A DNA stretch of 64,000 nt, from NCBI GenBank assembly GCA_951802425.1, contig OX637801.1, positions 744,001 through 808,000 on the forward strand. The letters are read 5' to 3'. Positions 9,724-21,800 of the stretch are shown in pieces. The DNA is from Clavaria fumosa. Taxonomy: Eukaryota; Basidiomycota; Agaricomycetes; Agaricales; Clavariaceae. Every line of letters starts with the position of its first letter. Position 1 is the stretch's first letter. The translations under genes and the position numbers were made by a program. A model generated the notes under the pieces. The model saw nothing but the letters and a program-made list of their open reading frames with translations, had not been told where the DNA came from and made no database searches.

Positions 9724-11834
9724 ATGACAAGGTGGACGACCCCAGAGTATACCAAAATACTCACAGAAAGTCTTGTAGCCTACAGACAGGCAAACTCAAA
9801 AGACCGCCTCGAAATTGTCAAGCAAATCAAAGCGAAAATCAAGGATTCAGCTGAGCAGGACAACAAATGTGTCCCAGAGGATCTTAGCACCGTAACCTAT
9901 GCATTTTATGTGTCTCCTGAGTTGATTTGATGTTTGTCTGTTCATAGAAAATTCGCAATTGGCTCCACAATAACCGCAGGGCTGTCAGTGGAGGGGAGGA
10001 GTCTTCTGGTTCAGAAGATGATGGCAACCAAGGCCTTCAGTTCAGCAAACGACAGAGGTGGACCCTCCAGCGTGTTGTGGAGCAGTGCAAGAAGGGGATT
10101 ATCAATGCCAGGGCCCAGGAGTTGTCAAATGCTGAGAGGGGATCAGTCCAGTTCCTCAGCTCATATCGTCGTGCTAGGACTGAGATTTGTCAAGAGCTAA
10201 CACAAGAGGAGCATCAGAAATACATGGGGTTGGTGGAGAAATGGAATAGGGAGCCTGTCCCAGTTCCTGTGCAGAGAGAGTGAGTATTTTAATTTACCTT
10301 TCTCAACCAGTAGAATGGCTGAAATGTTGCTTGGAGATTGGCTTCTCGCAAATTTATGCATGAGGCCCTGAAGTTTGCCCGTTTTGCAAAGGAGCAGATG
10401 GGTGTTGAATTATTTATGTTGACTGGCTGGCAAGATGAGAAAGGGAATATAAAGAAGGCAAAGTGAGTCTCAATTGCATGCCCACTGGTCCATCAGATTA
10501 ATTCTCTGTATACATGCTCCAGGATTCAGACCCCTGGACCTGTGACTAGTGGGTTCAAGGTACAATTTCACAAAGTTGGTTGTGAGGTGTGGGAGGAGTG
10601 GGATAAATATTTGGCTGAGACATGGAATGGTGAGAAAATGATGTGAAGCCAAGGTTGGGGAAGTACTGACAGGATTTCAGATGAGTTACAAAGGAAGCCT
10701 TTTGTTGATGAAGAGGAGATGCTATCAAGGAAAGGAAGAGATATTAGTGTGCCATGGGATTTGCTAACAGATCATGAGGGATGGCCCATTCTTCCTTTGG
10801 AACTCAACCTACCACTCGCACAACTCAAAGAAATTTTGTGGTCATTTTTTACTATCACTTATCGTGAGTCTGTCTTGCTCAATAGTCCAAGTCTGACAAG
10901 TTACTTCCAACATGTAGGCAATACAACAAAAAACAAGAAGGTTGCTTTCCCTTGGCAACTGATAGCTGATGCTCCACACAAGTTTATTCCTCATGAATAC
11001 CTTCCAGAGGGAATGCAAATTCGCGAGCCTTCAAAAATGCAATATGTCGATGTCAGAAGGCTCTGTGATTTCCTGCATCACCGACAGACTTTGGGCCAGA
11101 AAATATTACGGTTTCAATATGTTCTCCCACAGCACCAGAGAGGGAAGCCATCAAGGCATCTAGTCAACTATCACCAGCAACCTGAACAAGAGCCATCATT
11201 GTCATCTGACAAAGAGGTGAAGAGGCTCTCCCTCAAGAAGGGGAAAGAACGAGAGGTCCAGCCTGTCCATATCAGTACTGAGTGAGTGTTCTCATATCAT
11301 CATTATCATCATCATCATCATCATCATCAATGCACATTTGAAATGCACATAGTGAGGACATTGGCTCAGATGAGTCAGACAGTGATTCAGGGTGCATCTA
11401 TGATGGGGATAATGATGATAGGGTTGAGGCTTCTGTTCCCCCTGATAGTGATGCAGAAGAATCCTGTCTGAGCAAGCAGGTGGATATGCGAAGGGGTGAT
11501 GGTATTGAGGGGAATGGGTTAGAAGGTGACCATGACAGGCAACATCCAGGTGAGAATTTTCCAGTCCAGCATAAATACAATACAGATAATGGAATTTTGG
11601 ACAGGAGAACAAGGGATGTGGGATGATGTGGGTGTGCATAGAGATGTTCATGGCCTTGTTGCTCATATGGCAGTTCAGATCCACAAGGAGGCAGGGCCCA
11701 GCCTGCCCAAGAGGAAAAGGGTATACCATGATGAAGAGGAGGAGGAGAGGTCTAAGCAATATAGGACCAGGGCTAGAGAGAGGGCTTCCATGGATGCCAA
11801 GAAGCGGGTACTGCGACCAAGGGTGAAGCACTGA
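9724..11834 (+). CDS. Unrecognised spliced protein, 586 aa
   Basis: Seven exons (9724-9891, 9948-10279, 10337-10462, 10523-10629, 10681-11281, 11353-11549, 11605-11834) total 1761 nt, exactly 587 codons. I do not recognise the family. Visible features: a charged N-terminal third; a central conserved-looking region with PWDLLTDHEGWPILPLELN, LKEILWSFF and FIPHEYLPEG; a Ser/Asp/Glu-rich acidic segment after residue 440; and a basic C-terminus with KRKRVYHDEEEEER and KKRVLRPRVK, which could be nuclear localisation signals. The gene lies between two directly repeated copies of the CCCGGG-cored sequence, which is compatible with mobile or recently duplicated cargo. The first ATG in the exon-1 frame was taken as start. 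Confidence 0.7.
11292..11331 (+). repeat. (ATC)n microsatellite in intron
   Basis: A run of ATC/TCA triplets inside intron 5 of the 586-aa gene. Because it is intronic it does not encode the Met or His tracts seen in six-frame translation. Confidence 0.85.
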
Positions 11835-12310
11835 AAATCATCCTTGACACTGGTGACAGTCATTTGTAGTGCATATCAATCTGCATGATGTCTCACTAGG
11901 TCCTAATAATTCTTTGCAATCTGTCCTTTTGTGGTGCCTATAGTTTGGCCCTTTCTAAGGAATTTCAGATAATGATCCACTTCCTGAATCAGTCAGCTTT
12001 GCATTACATCATTGAAGAACCTGTGCCTATCAGAAAGCATATTTGAGTCTTGTTATTAGATGCATCATGCTGTTCAGAAGATTCATACCTTTATAAGCAA
12101 TATCTGATAATAATATCCTCCTTCATTATTCCCACTAGATTGTTGAAGGTGGAGTGTGCCCCATTGAACCACATATGTGGGTCCTTTTATAATGGTTTGT
12201 CTCTTTATAAGGAATATCAGATTATATACTGCTTTGCATCACTTCCTCAATTTAATTCTAGACCACAATGGATCATTTTTATGTACAAAGGCTCATCCTG
12301 AACAATTCTA

Positions 12311-12550
12311 ATACATTCTCCTCTTCTTTAGAACACATATTCAAAGTGGATTTGAATACTCTTATGCAGAGTTGGTCACAGTGTGACTGTCACACCCGGG
12401 ATTCCGGGCACAGCCACAGAATGATATAATCACAAGGTGTGATAACAGACTCACATGCACAACTTCTACATTGCAAGAATATTTGAACAATAACAATACA
12501 TTCTCCTTTAGAACACGTATTCAAAGTGGATTTGAATACTCTTCAGAAAG
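12311..12550 (+). repeat. Direct repeat bracketing copy c of the CCCGGG-cored sequence
   Basis: CATTCTCC..TTTAGAACAC with CAAAGTGGATTTGAATACTC occurs at about 12312-12366 and again at about 12501-12545. Between them at 12372-12455 is copy c (GACTGTCACACCCGGGATTC, then CCGGGCACAGCC). The flanking DNA 11850-13100 has no recognisable gene. Tandem duplication or an insertion flanked by duplicated target would both explain it. Confidence 0.65.
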
Positions 12551-13154
12551 GATATTAAGGCCCATCCTTTTCCAAAGAATATCCTGACTCAGTTGACAAC
12601 CACATTTCACTCTAGTTTATAATGGCTCCATTGCATATTCGATTGGTACATTTGCTTCTACCCTTTGAAGACCTATTGGAAGGCATATTTGTTTTCATCT
12701 CACCCAACTATGTTAAGTTGTCATGGAGGAGTCTCAGATGATAAGGAGTCTCAAATGATGCAGATGACCTTGTAATTTACATATCTATCAAATAGCACAT
12801 CTGATCTTTGCTTCCTAATCTTGTGCATATGCTTTATCCCCAGCTTTTTGATCTAATTTGTCATGTAAGTGAGAGAAATGTTTGAATAGGGTGCTTCAGA
12901 CCCTCTACACTGGTTCCTAAAATGGGTGTCGGCCAGCCCTTTTGAAAGGGTATCATCATTACCATGGGATCCCTGTATGCCTGGCAGGATTTTGGTATAT
13001 CAAGTTGATCGGCCAAGCCTATAAAGCTATATCTCAGCCGACGATCGGCTGGGCCCATAAAAAGGGCATCAGTCAAAATTGGCTAGGCCTTTTGGATAGG
13101 GGGTGGGTGTGCTGAAGGGGGTGAGCCTCATCGGAATCGAACAATTCCTCATCC

Positions 13155-14462
13155 ATGAGTACCAACCCCTCGCCTTCATCTGTCGTCCCATCAACCCCAT
13201 CCCCCCCAGCACCACCAGTTCATACCGAGCCCCCCGTAGACTTCGCGAGTTTAGACGAGCGCCTAGCCCAGCCAGCACCGTCGCCACCACCACCACCACA
13301 ATCACCTGCGACTCCAGAACTGGAACCGCGACCCCAACCCACGAGTCCATCGCTGCCAGAACCCTCGCTGCCGCCCTTGCCCGCACCCGAAATGGCAGAC
13401 GCTGTCCCCGCAGCCCCAATGCCGAGGCTGGACCTAGCCATTCCATCTTTTGATGGAAATAAGAAGAATTTCCAGACCTTCCTCAGGTCCCTCCGACTAC
13501 AGTTCCTGGGAAACCAGGGGCTCTATGCCAGTGATCTGAACAAGATCCTGTTTGCGCTGAGTAAGATTACAGGAGAAGGATTTGCAGCAGAATGGGCGAA
13601 CATGCGAGGTGATGAGATCCTAAATGCTGGAGTAGCTGGGACTTGGGAAGATTTCATCCTGGATCTGCGTAGGGCCTTCGATGACCCTAACATCACGGCG
13701 ACCGCCCTAAATGACATCGCCAAGTTGAAACAGGGAGTGCTAGAAGCTGCGGAGTTTTTCGCTCTATTCGAGACGTTGATGCGCAAGGCAGAGTTAGACC
13801 CGGTCGACAACTCGGACATGTTAATCCACTGGTTGGAGATGAACCTCAACCGGAGGCTGACCACGCGGGTCTACAACGTCAACCCCATGCCAGTCACCTA
13901 CGCCCAGTGGAAGCAACTGGTCGAAATGTTGGATGCCCAACAGAGGAGGCTCGACGCCATTATACGCGAGCAAAACGCCAGCCGCCCCGCCCCTACCCAA
14001 TTCCAGCAGTCGCAACCACTCCCTACGCCCCTGCGCTACCCGAACCCGAACCCACCGCGACCCGTGCCTCGCTTCCCCTCCGTTCCGCAGCAGCAGCAAC
14101 GCACCCCTGCTCCGCAGATCATGCCCCGTCCCGCTGGTGCCAGTGACAGGATGATCGTGGACCAGACGCGGGCTCCTGCGGCTGAACGTCGATGCTTCCG
14201 CTGTGGCCAGGTGGGTCACATCGCCCGAAACTGCCACCTCCCGGACTCACAACCCTATGTCCCGAGGCCGCAGGTTTGTGCGATGGTCCCTGGCCCAGTA
14301 GAGGTGGAAGAATATGAGAACGAACTCGCGCTACTCCACGACAGGCTCGCGATATATGAGAGAGAGAGACAGATGGCTGGTGCCCCGCAGGCCCAGCAAC
14401 AACAACAACAGCTCCTGCCGGCTCCCACCCAGGAGCAGGGTTTTGGAGAAGAGACGCAGTGA
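13155..14462 (+). CDS. gag: Ty3 gag with CCHC knuckle (copy A1)
   Basis: An open frame of 435 aa. The first ~95 residues are Pro/Ser-rich. The Gag core follows (FDGNKKNFQTFLRSLRLQF through LEMNLNRRLTTRVYNV), then a Pro/Gln-rich linker and a single zinc knuckle CFRCGQVGHIARNC near residue 352. The tail has an ERERQ segment and a Gln run. Gag forms the particle that packages the element RNA. The frame ends in TGA overlapping the start of the pol frame, which lies -1 relative to it, so Gag-Pol would need a frameshift. It appears intact, unlike the downstream pol. Confidence 0.85.
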   Translation: MSTNPSPSSVVPSTPSPPAPPVHTEPPVDFASLDERLAQPAPSPPPPPQSPATPELEPRPQPTSPSLPEPSLPPLPAPEMADAVPAAPMPRLDLAIPSFDGNKKNFQTFLRSLRLQFLGNQGLYASDLNKILFALSKITGEGFAAEWANMRGDEILNAGVAGTWEDFILDLRRAFDDPNITATALNDIAKLKQGVLEAAEFFALFETLMRKAELDPVDNSDMLIHWLEMNLNRRLTTRVYNVNPMPVTYAQWKQLVEMLDAQQRRLDAIIREQNASRPAPTQFQQSQPLPTPLRYPNPNPPRPVPRFPSVPQQQQRTPAPQIMPRPAGASDRMIVDQTRAPAAERRCFRCGQVGHIARNCHLPDSQPYVPRPQVCAMVPGPVEVEEYENELALLHDRLAIYERERQMAGAPQAQQQQQQLLPAPTQEQGFGEETQ

Positions 14463-17400
14463 GTCCGAACTCGCGTCTCTGTAATAGTACAAGCAACGTT
14501 CCCACCCCCACCCCTGTACCCGTAGCAAGTATACCCAAATACACAATCTTGCAACAGAGACATGCTCGGAGCACGAACGAACTTGAGGACAACAGAACGA
14601 CAAAAGTCGCAGAAGAGAAACCAAAGAGGCAGAAGAGAGAGTTGACTTTACCGGCGCACTTTGAAACTCTGACTACGGCTGAATGGGGAGGTGTTAAGGT
14701 CCTGATCAACTCAGGATGTACCAATTGTTTTATGGACCTGGCCTGGTGTAAGGAACTTGGACTGGAACCCGTCCCGCTACAAAACCCGATCAAAGTGTAC
14801 AATGTGGATGGCTCAGCAAACAAGAACGGACCAATCCGCTACGGCATCGACCTCCTGCTAACGATAGGGGACCACCAGGAACGAATACACTTCTTGCTCG
14901 GAGCTGCCAAATCGCACAAGATCATCTTGGGGCATGACTGGCTGTCCAAACACAACCCCGAGATCAATTGGCCACTAGGCAAGGTTTCCTTCACGCACTG
15001 CCCCACAAGTTGCCACTTTGACCCACATCTCACAAGCCCTTGGGCCTATCCTAAAGGCAGTATATGGGACAATGCACTACAGACGACCATAGACATTCGC
15101 TTTTCGGACTCTGGAGATATGCCCGACTGGCCATTGCTATATCCAACGGTCTTTAGTGAAGCAAAATGGGATGAGTTACCCAAACCGCAACCTGATTTTG
15201 ACATCAAGATCGAGTTCTGCGAGGACCCAGGGCACTTATCCTCCAAACTGTACTCACTGACTAGGGAGGAAATGACAGAAATGAATAGGTGGATCGACGA
15301 GCAGCTGGCTTCAGGAAGGATAAGGCCCTCCAAATCCCCCTATGCCAGCCCGTTCTTTTTCAAGCGAGAAAAAGACAAGCTCCGGCCCATCATCGATTAC
15401 TCACGCCTCAACTCGTTTTTGATTAAGGATAAGTTTCCATTGCCGTGCATCTGCGATTGTGTAGACAATCTGCGAGGAGCCAGGATCTTTTCCAAGATTG
15501 ACGCAAAGGGAGGGTTTCCATCGATGAGGCTGTGGGAAGGACACCAGGAGAGATGTGCCTTCTTGACATCGCGAGGTTTGTTCGAACCCACGGTAATGTG
15601 GTTTGGGCTCCAGAATGCTCCCACGACCTTCCAGAGATTTATGAACCATATCTTGAGAGAAGAAATTGCCAGCGGACATGTACTCGCGTATATCGATGAC
15701 GTCATTATCTTCGCGGATGACCTCGCGACCCACCGTTTCTGGATGGACCAAGTCCTGCAGAGGTTCCGCGACAATGGACTGTGCCTCCAACTGAGCAAGT
15801 GTGAGTTTGAGAAGACAGAGGTATTCTACCTAGGGCTCAGGCTCTTGCACAACCGACTCGAGCACGACCTGGCCAAGGCGGAAGCAATCCGAAACTGGCC
15901 AGAGCCCCGAAATGTCAAGGAACTCCAATGTTTCCTGGGAATGGTCAACCACCTGCGGAGGTTCATCCCTAATCTGTCCTCGCAAGCCAAACCCCTGTTT
16001 AAGCTCACCGGTAACGTCCCCTGGTGCTGGCAGAGCGAACAGGTCACGGCTTTCCTGGACATGAAAGGAGCGCTCGTTTCAGCTCCAGTCCTTGCTCTAC
16101 CCCAGGATACAGGCAGGTGGAAAGTAGAAACAGACGCTAGTAACCTCGCAACAGGTGGAGTTCTTTCCCAGCAGCAGCCCGACGGGACCTGGAGACCAGT
16201 CGACTACATCTCCGAGGCTCTCACAGCGGCTGAAAAGAATTATGACGTCTATGACAAGGAGCTCCTCACAGTTATCAGAGCGTTGAGAGAGTGGAGAGCA
16301 TATCTCATAGGAGTGGATGAAACCTTCGAGATATGGACCGACCATGCAAACTTGCAATACTTCAGAAAGCCCCAAAAACTGAAGCCATGACAAATATGCT
16401 GGTACAGAGAACTCCAGAACTTCGACTTCGCGATCAAGTATTGGACCGGTAAAAGCAACACCAAAGCCGATACCCTCTCGCGAAGACCCGACTACGGGGA
16501 GACCGCTGAAGAAGATGCTCCCGTCCAGATATTCCCCCCCGACGTGGATGTACGCACCGGCTTCACATCTGAAATGGAGACGCTCCTCCAGAAGAGGAGC
16601 GCGGAACACGTCACCAAGCCCATGGAAATCGATGACAGCTGGACGCGAGACCGTTTGGGATTGTGGTGGAGAAGTGGCACTGTATGGATACCCCCGGCAG
16701 TCCGCGAGGTGGTACTCAACTATGAACATGACCTTCCCATCGCGGGACACCTCGGGATTAAGAAGATGAAGGCTGCGATGCTCAAAGCCTACTGGTGGCC
16801 CGAGATGGTAAAAGATGTGGAGAAGTATGTGTCTGGATGCGAAGGCTGTCAGAGAACCAAACCCAACCAAACCAAGCGTGCCGCGCCCCTACACCCACAC
16901 CCAGTCCAGAACGGTCCATGGTGGGCGATCAGCTGGGACATAGTAGGGCCGCTGCCACAGTCCCATGGCTTCGACTCCATCCTTGTGATTGTCAACAAAT
17001 TCACCAAGCGCACGCTCATCGAAGCAATCGGTTTTGACTTAACAAGTTTGGGAGCAGCTAGGATCCTCCACGACCATGTATTCCGGAACCACGGAATCCC
17101 CCAGAAGGTCGTCAGCGATCGTGGCCCACAGTTCATCTCTCGATTCATGAAGGAGTTCTACCGGATGATTGGGATAAAGGCTAATCTGAGCACTGCCTTC
17201 CATCCCCAAACTGACGGACAAATGGAACGGGTGAATCAGGAGATTGAAACCTACCTGCGGGAATACATCGACCATCTCCAGGATGATTGGGCGGAGTGGT
17301 TGAGCACAGCGGAATTCGCGCTGAATAACCGGGAACATTCCGCGACAGGCTACATGCCCTTCTTCCTGGACTACAGCCGACACCCCTGGAATGGAGGTAT

Positions 17401-17981
17401 ACACCCGCGGACAGAGGTGAACCCAGCTGCTGATGAGTGGATGGCGAAGTTGGAAGAGTCGCGATGTGCTGCCAAAGAAGCCATGGAGAAAGCTGTGCTG
17501 GCAATGAAGAAAAGCTACGACAGCAGAAAGTGACCCAGTCGCAAGTATGGGAAGGGAGACTTAGTTTGGCTCGACATGCAAAACTTGAAAATGGACTGCC
17601 CAACCAAGAAACTTGACAACAAATGGGCTGGGCCTTTTGCCATCATCGAGAAAGTAGGACCAGCAGGGTATCGCCTCAAGCTACCTCCTGCTTGGCGCAT
17701 TCACGATGTATTCAACAAGCTCCTCCTAACCCCATTTGTTCCCCCTTCTTTTGCCTCCAACCATTGATGACGACCACTTAGAGTATGAGGTCGAAGAGAT
17801 CCTGGATGTGAAGAAAGTAGGATGAGGAGTGAAATACCTGGTAAAGTGGCTAGGCTACCCGATTGAAGAAAACACCTGGGAACCCTGCCAAAACCTTACC
17901 AACACCGCAATTCTTCTCTGCGACTTCTTCCTCAAGCACCCGGACAAGGCGCGATTGGCCGGTCGAGACGCCCAGCCTTGA
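14459..17981 (+). pseudogene. pol: Ty3 pol (PR-RT-RH-IN-chromodomain), decayed (copy A1)
   Basis: Protease region has INSGCTNCFMD where the sister element at 46 kb has VDSGCTNCFMD, so the catalytic Asp is lost. Reverse transcriptase keeps YIDDVIIF (about residue 416). RNase H has TDASNLATGG. Integrase has a zinc-binding HHCC region ending CEGCQRTK, then WDIVGPLP, DRGPQF and the DDE-type Glu in GQMERVNQE. In-frame TGA codons occur at 16388, 17531 and 17823, and a frameshift lies near 17765, before the chromodomain ([17 protein letters not shown]). The chromodomain would target integration to modified histone tails. The copy cannot make full-length Pol without readthrough. Confidence 0.85.
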
Positions 17982-17992
17982 GGAGGGGCCCA

Positions 17993-18552
17993 TGTCAGGA
18001 TCAATTACGTAAGCCGCCGTCACTGAATCCACAATGCGCTAGGGACTAGTTACAAGGGCCGAGTATGGGACCACGTGACCCTCTGCGACCTTTGGAGTCG
18101 CCCGCGACCATGCGCCGACACCTATGAGCTCCCGATAAGCGCTGCCACGTGCCCATGCCCACGTTCCTCGACCTTTTCCCACGCTCTGCAATTTGTGATG
18201 GAGGCAGATCAGCAATAATCCCTCTGACAGCTCCCATCAAGTAATCTACCCTAATCGGGACTAATCCAGGCCCCTCCACGGCCAGCCAAGCCCATGCTAA
18301 GCATTTCTCTTGTCATTTTCCCCTTATCCGTCCCTTGCCGCTACCTTCTGTATTTGGTATCCCCTTTTCCCTATACTGCCTCCCCTATTCTGCACGACTC
18401 AGTGTGCGTAGCCTCATTCCCCTTTTTATGACTCATCCCCTACACAGCCCCCTTTCCCCAGTATATATAGTACCTTTGTAATGTGTGTAGTTCCCTATGT
18501 TGAAATCGAGCTTCTTTCCCCTTCTCACTTCTGTGAGGGACTTGGACTGACA
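17993..18552 (+). repeat. 3' LTR of Ty3 copy A1
   Basis: 560 bp, starting TGTCAGGATC just after the purine tract GAGGAGGGGCC and ending GGACTTGGACTGACA. It aligns with the LTR at 58072-58658 (opposite strand) and with the start of the LTR at 63820. Confidence 0.88.
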
Positions 18553-18599
18553 CATACTTCTGCTTCATCTGCACACCCACTCTACCCTTTACATTAAAT

Positions 18600-18883
18600 C
18601 ATGTAAATTCATATAAATATTACTGAGGATACTGCTCATAGGTATGCATCTACTCACAAAGTCTGATGAAAATATATGAAGTGTTTGCTGAGATATAGCC
18701 AATGTGCCAAGCTCATTTAATATCAAGAATAATGGGGATCTTTGGAACAGATGGAAAGTGGGATATGGTTTCCATACAAAAGATGATGCCAAAAATGGGA
18801 ACTAGGCATATGAATATTTTGGTGATTATTGGAAATTATTTAACAGAAGTTGGCCAATGCTGCATTGGCCAAGTGTTGTGGGT
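18600..18883 (+). repeat. Degenerate satellite-like flank
   Basis: Contains diverged pieces of the 655-bp unit (GGGGATCTTTGGAACAG, CCATACAAAAG, GCATTGGCCAAGTG) in unit order. This is probably an eroded edge monomer of the adjoining array. Confidence 0.6.
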
Positions 18884-21800
18884 AAGGGTCAGCAGAAAGT
18901 GGAGCATTGGCCACTTGGTAGTGAATGGTATGGGGGGTTAGAGGGGGTATAGGGAAAGGGTGTGGGTGCTTTACATAAGTGTTTTAGTGTCCAGGTCCAA
19001 AGATCCCGGGAAAATGAGTTTTTTGGGCATTTTCAGGGGATCTTTGAAAGTAGAAGCTTAGGGGATCAGGTAAGTGGCCATAAATCATTGATATACTATA
19101 GAGAATGTCTCCTCAAAGTTTCATAGGCCTCCCATGCCTACGTATTGTACAATATGCTATTCTTTGTAATGATACACTAGGAAGAGGCCAAAATGAAAAC
19201 CAGGGGATCTTTTGAAGTAGCAAGTGGGGTGAGACATGATCCATACAAAAGTTGTATTGTTTTACCTATAGAACATGTCTACAAAGTTCCTATAACACAT
19301 TTTGCAGTTTTTTATTTTGTGGCCAAACTTGCATTGGCCATTTGTTTTACAGCTAGGGTCTTGGCAAAGTGGCCTATTGGCCAGAATCTATAAGCGGTTC
19401 AAAAATCCTGAAAATATTCCTGGGGTTAGGGCACCTATTTGACACTAGGTTCCAGGTGTTTTGAGTGTGGTATACCTTATGCTTCCAAAGATCCCAGGTT
19501 CCGAAACTACAGTGGCCAGCTGTGGCCAGATGTTAGAGAAGGGTCAGCAGAAAGTGGAGCATTGGCCACTTGGTAGTGAATGGTATGGGGGGTTAGAGGG
19601 GGTATAGGGAAAGGGTGTGGGTGCTTTACATAAGTGTTTTAGTGTCCAGGTCCAAAGATCCCGGGAAAATGAGTTTTTTGGGCATTTTCAGGGGATCTTT
19701 GAAAGTAGAAGCTTAGGGGATCAGGTAAGTGGCCATAAATCATTGATATACTATAGAGAATGTCTCCTCAAAGTTTCATAGGCCTCCCATGCCTACGTAT
19801 TGTACAATATGCTATTCTTTGTAATGATACACTAGGAAGAGGCCAAAATGAAAACCAGGGGATCTTTTGAAGTAGCAAGTGGGGTGAGACATGATCCATA
19901 CAAAAGTTGTATTGTTTTACCTATAGAACATGTCTACAAAGTTCCTATAACACATTTTGCAGTTTTTTATTTTGTGGCCAAACTTGCATTGGCCATTTGT
20001 TTTACAGCTAGGGTCTTGGCAAAGTGGCCTATTGGCCAGAATCTATAAGCGGTTCAAAAATCCTGAAAATATTCCTGGGGTTAGGGCACCTATTTGACAC
20101 TAGGTTCCAGGTGTTTTGAGTGTGGTATACCTTATGCTTCCAAAGATCCCAGGTTCCGAAACTACAGTGGCCAGCTGTGGCCAGATGTTAGAGAAGGGTC
20201 AGCAGAAAGTGGAGCATTGGCCACTTGGTAGTGAATGGTATGGGGGGTTAGAGGGGGTATAGGGAAAGGGTGTGGGTGCTTTACATAAGTGTTTTAGTGT
20301 CCAGGTCCAAAGATCCCGGGAAAATGAGTTTTTTGGGCATTTTCAGGGGATCTTTGAAAGTAGAAGCTTAGGGGATCAGGTAAGTGGCCATAAATCATTG
20401 ATATACTATAGAGAATGTCTCCTCAAAGTTTCATAGGCCTCCCATGCCTACGTATTGTACAATATGCTATTCTTTGTAATGATACACTAGGAAGAGGCCA
20501 AAATGAAAACCAGGGGATCTTTTGAAGTAGCAAGTGGGGTGAGACATGATCCATACAAAAGTTGTATTGTTTTACCTATAGAACATGTCTACAAAGTTCC
20601 TATAACACATTTTGCAGTTTTTTATTTTGTGGCCAAACTTGCATTGGCCATTTGTTTTACAGCTAGGGTCTTGGCAAAGTGGCCTATTGGCCAGAATCTA
20701 TAAGCGGTTCAAAAATCCTGAAAATATTCCTGGGGTTAGGGCACCTATTTGACACTAGGTTCCAGGTGTTTTGAGTGTGGTATACCTTATGCTTCCAAAG
20801 ATCCCAGGTTCCGAAACTACAGTGGCCAGCTGTGGCCAGATGTTAGAGAAGGGTCAGCAGAAAGTGGAGCATTGGCCACTTGGTAGTGAATGGTATGGGG
20901 GGTTAGAGGGGGTATAGGGAAAGGGTGTGGGTGCTTTACATAAGTGTTTTAGTGTCCAGGTCCAAAGATCCCGGGAAAATGAGTTTTTTGGGCATTTTCA
21001 GGGGATCTTTGAAAGTAGAAGCTTAGGGGATCAGGTAAGTGGCCATAAATCATTGATATACTATAGAGAATGTCTCCTCAAAGTTTCATAGGCCTCCCAT
21101 GCCTACGTATTGTACAATATGCTATTCTTTGTAATGATACACTAGGAAGAGGCCAAAATGAAAACCAGGGGATCTTTTGAAGTAGCAAGTGGGGTGAGAC
21201 ATGATCCATACAAAAGTTGTATTGTGTTACCTATAGAACATGTCTACAAAGTTCCTATAACACATTTTGCAGTTTTTTATTTTGTGGCCAAACTTGCATT
21301 GGCCATTTGTTTTACAGCTAGGGTCTTGGCAAAGTGGCCTATTGGCCAGAATCTATAAGCGGTTCAAAAATCCTGAAAATATTCCTGGGGTTAGGGCACC
21401 TATTTGACACTAGGTTCCAGGTGTTTTGAGTGTGGTATACCTTATGCTTCCAAAGATCCCAGGTTCCGAAACTACAGTGGCCAGCTGTGGCCAGATGTTA
21501 GAGAAGGGTCAGCAGAAAGTGGAGCATTGGCCACTTGGTAGTGAATGGTATGGGGGGTTAGAGGGGGTATAGGGAAAGGGTGTGGGTGCTTTACATAAGT
21601 GTTTTAGTGTCCAGGTCCAAAGATCCCGGGAAAATGAGTTTTTTGGGCATTTTCAGGGGATCTTTGAAAGTAGAAGCTTAGGGGATCAGGTAAGTGGCCA
21701 TAAATCATTGATATACTATAGAGAATGTCTCCTCAAAGTTTCATAGGCCTCCCATGCCTACGTATTGTACAATATGCTATTCTTTGTAATGATACACTAG

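Larger units (their letters stand above)
13120..18552 (+). mobile_element. Ty3/gypsy chromovirus copy A1, 5'-truncated
   Basis: Order is gag, protease, reverse transcriptase, RNase H, integrase, chromodomain, purine-rich tract, 3' LTR (17993-18552). No upstream match to the LTR was seen, so the 5' LTR is lost; the left boundary is approximate. It belongs to the same family as the minus-strand copy at 58-61.5 kb and the LTR at the right edge. Confidence 0.88.

Noticed and set aside
13120..18552. Full-length Ty3 element with 5' LTR before 13120
   Set aside because: No sequence resembling the 3' LTR (TGTCAGGATC...) was found upstream of gag.
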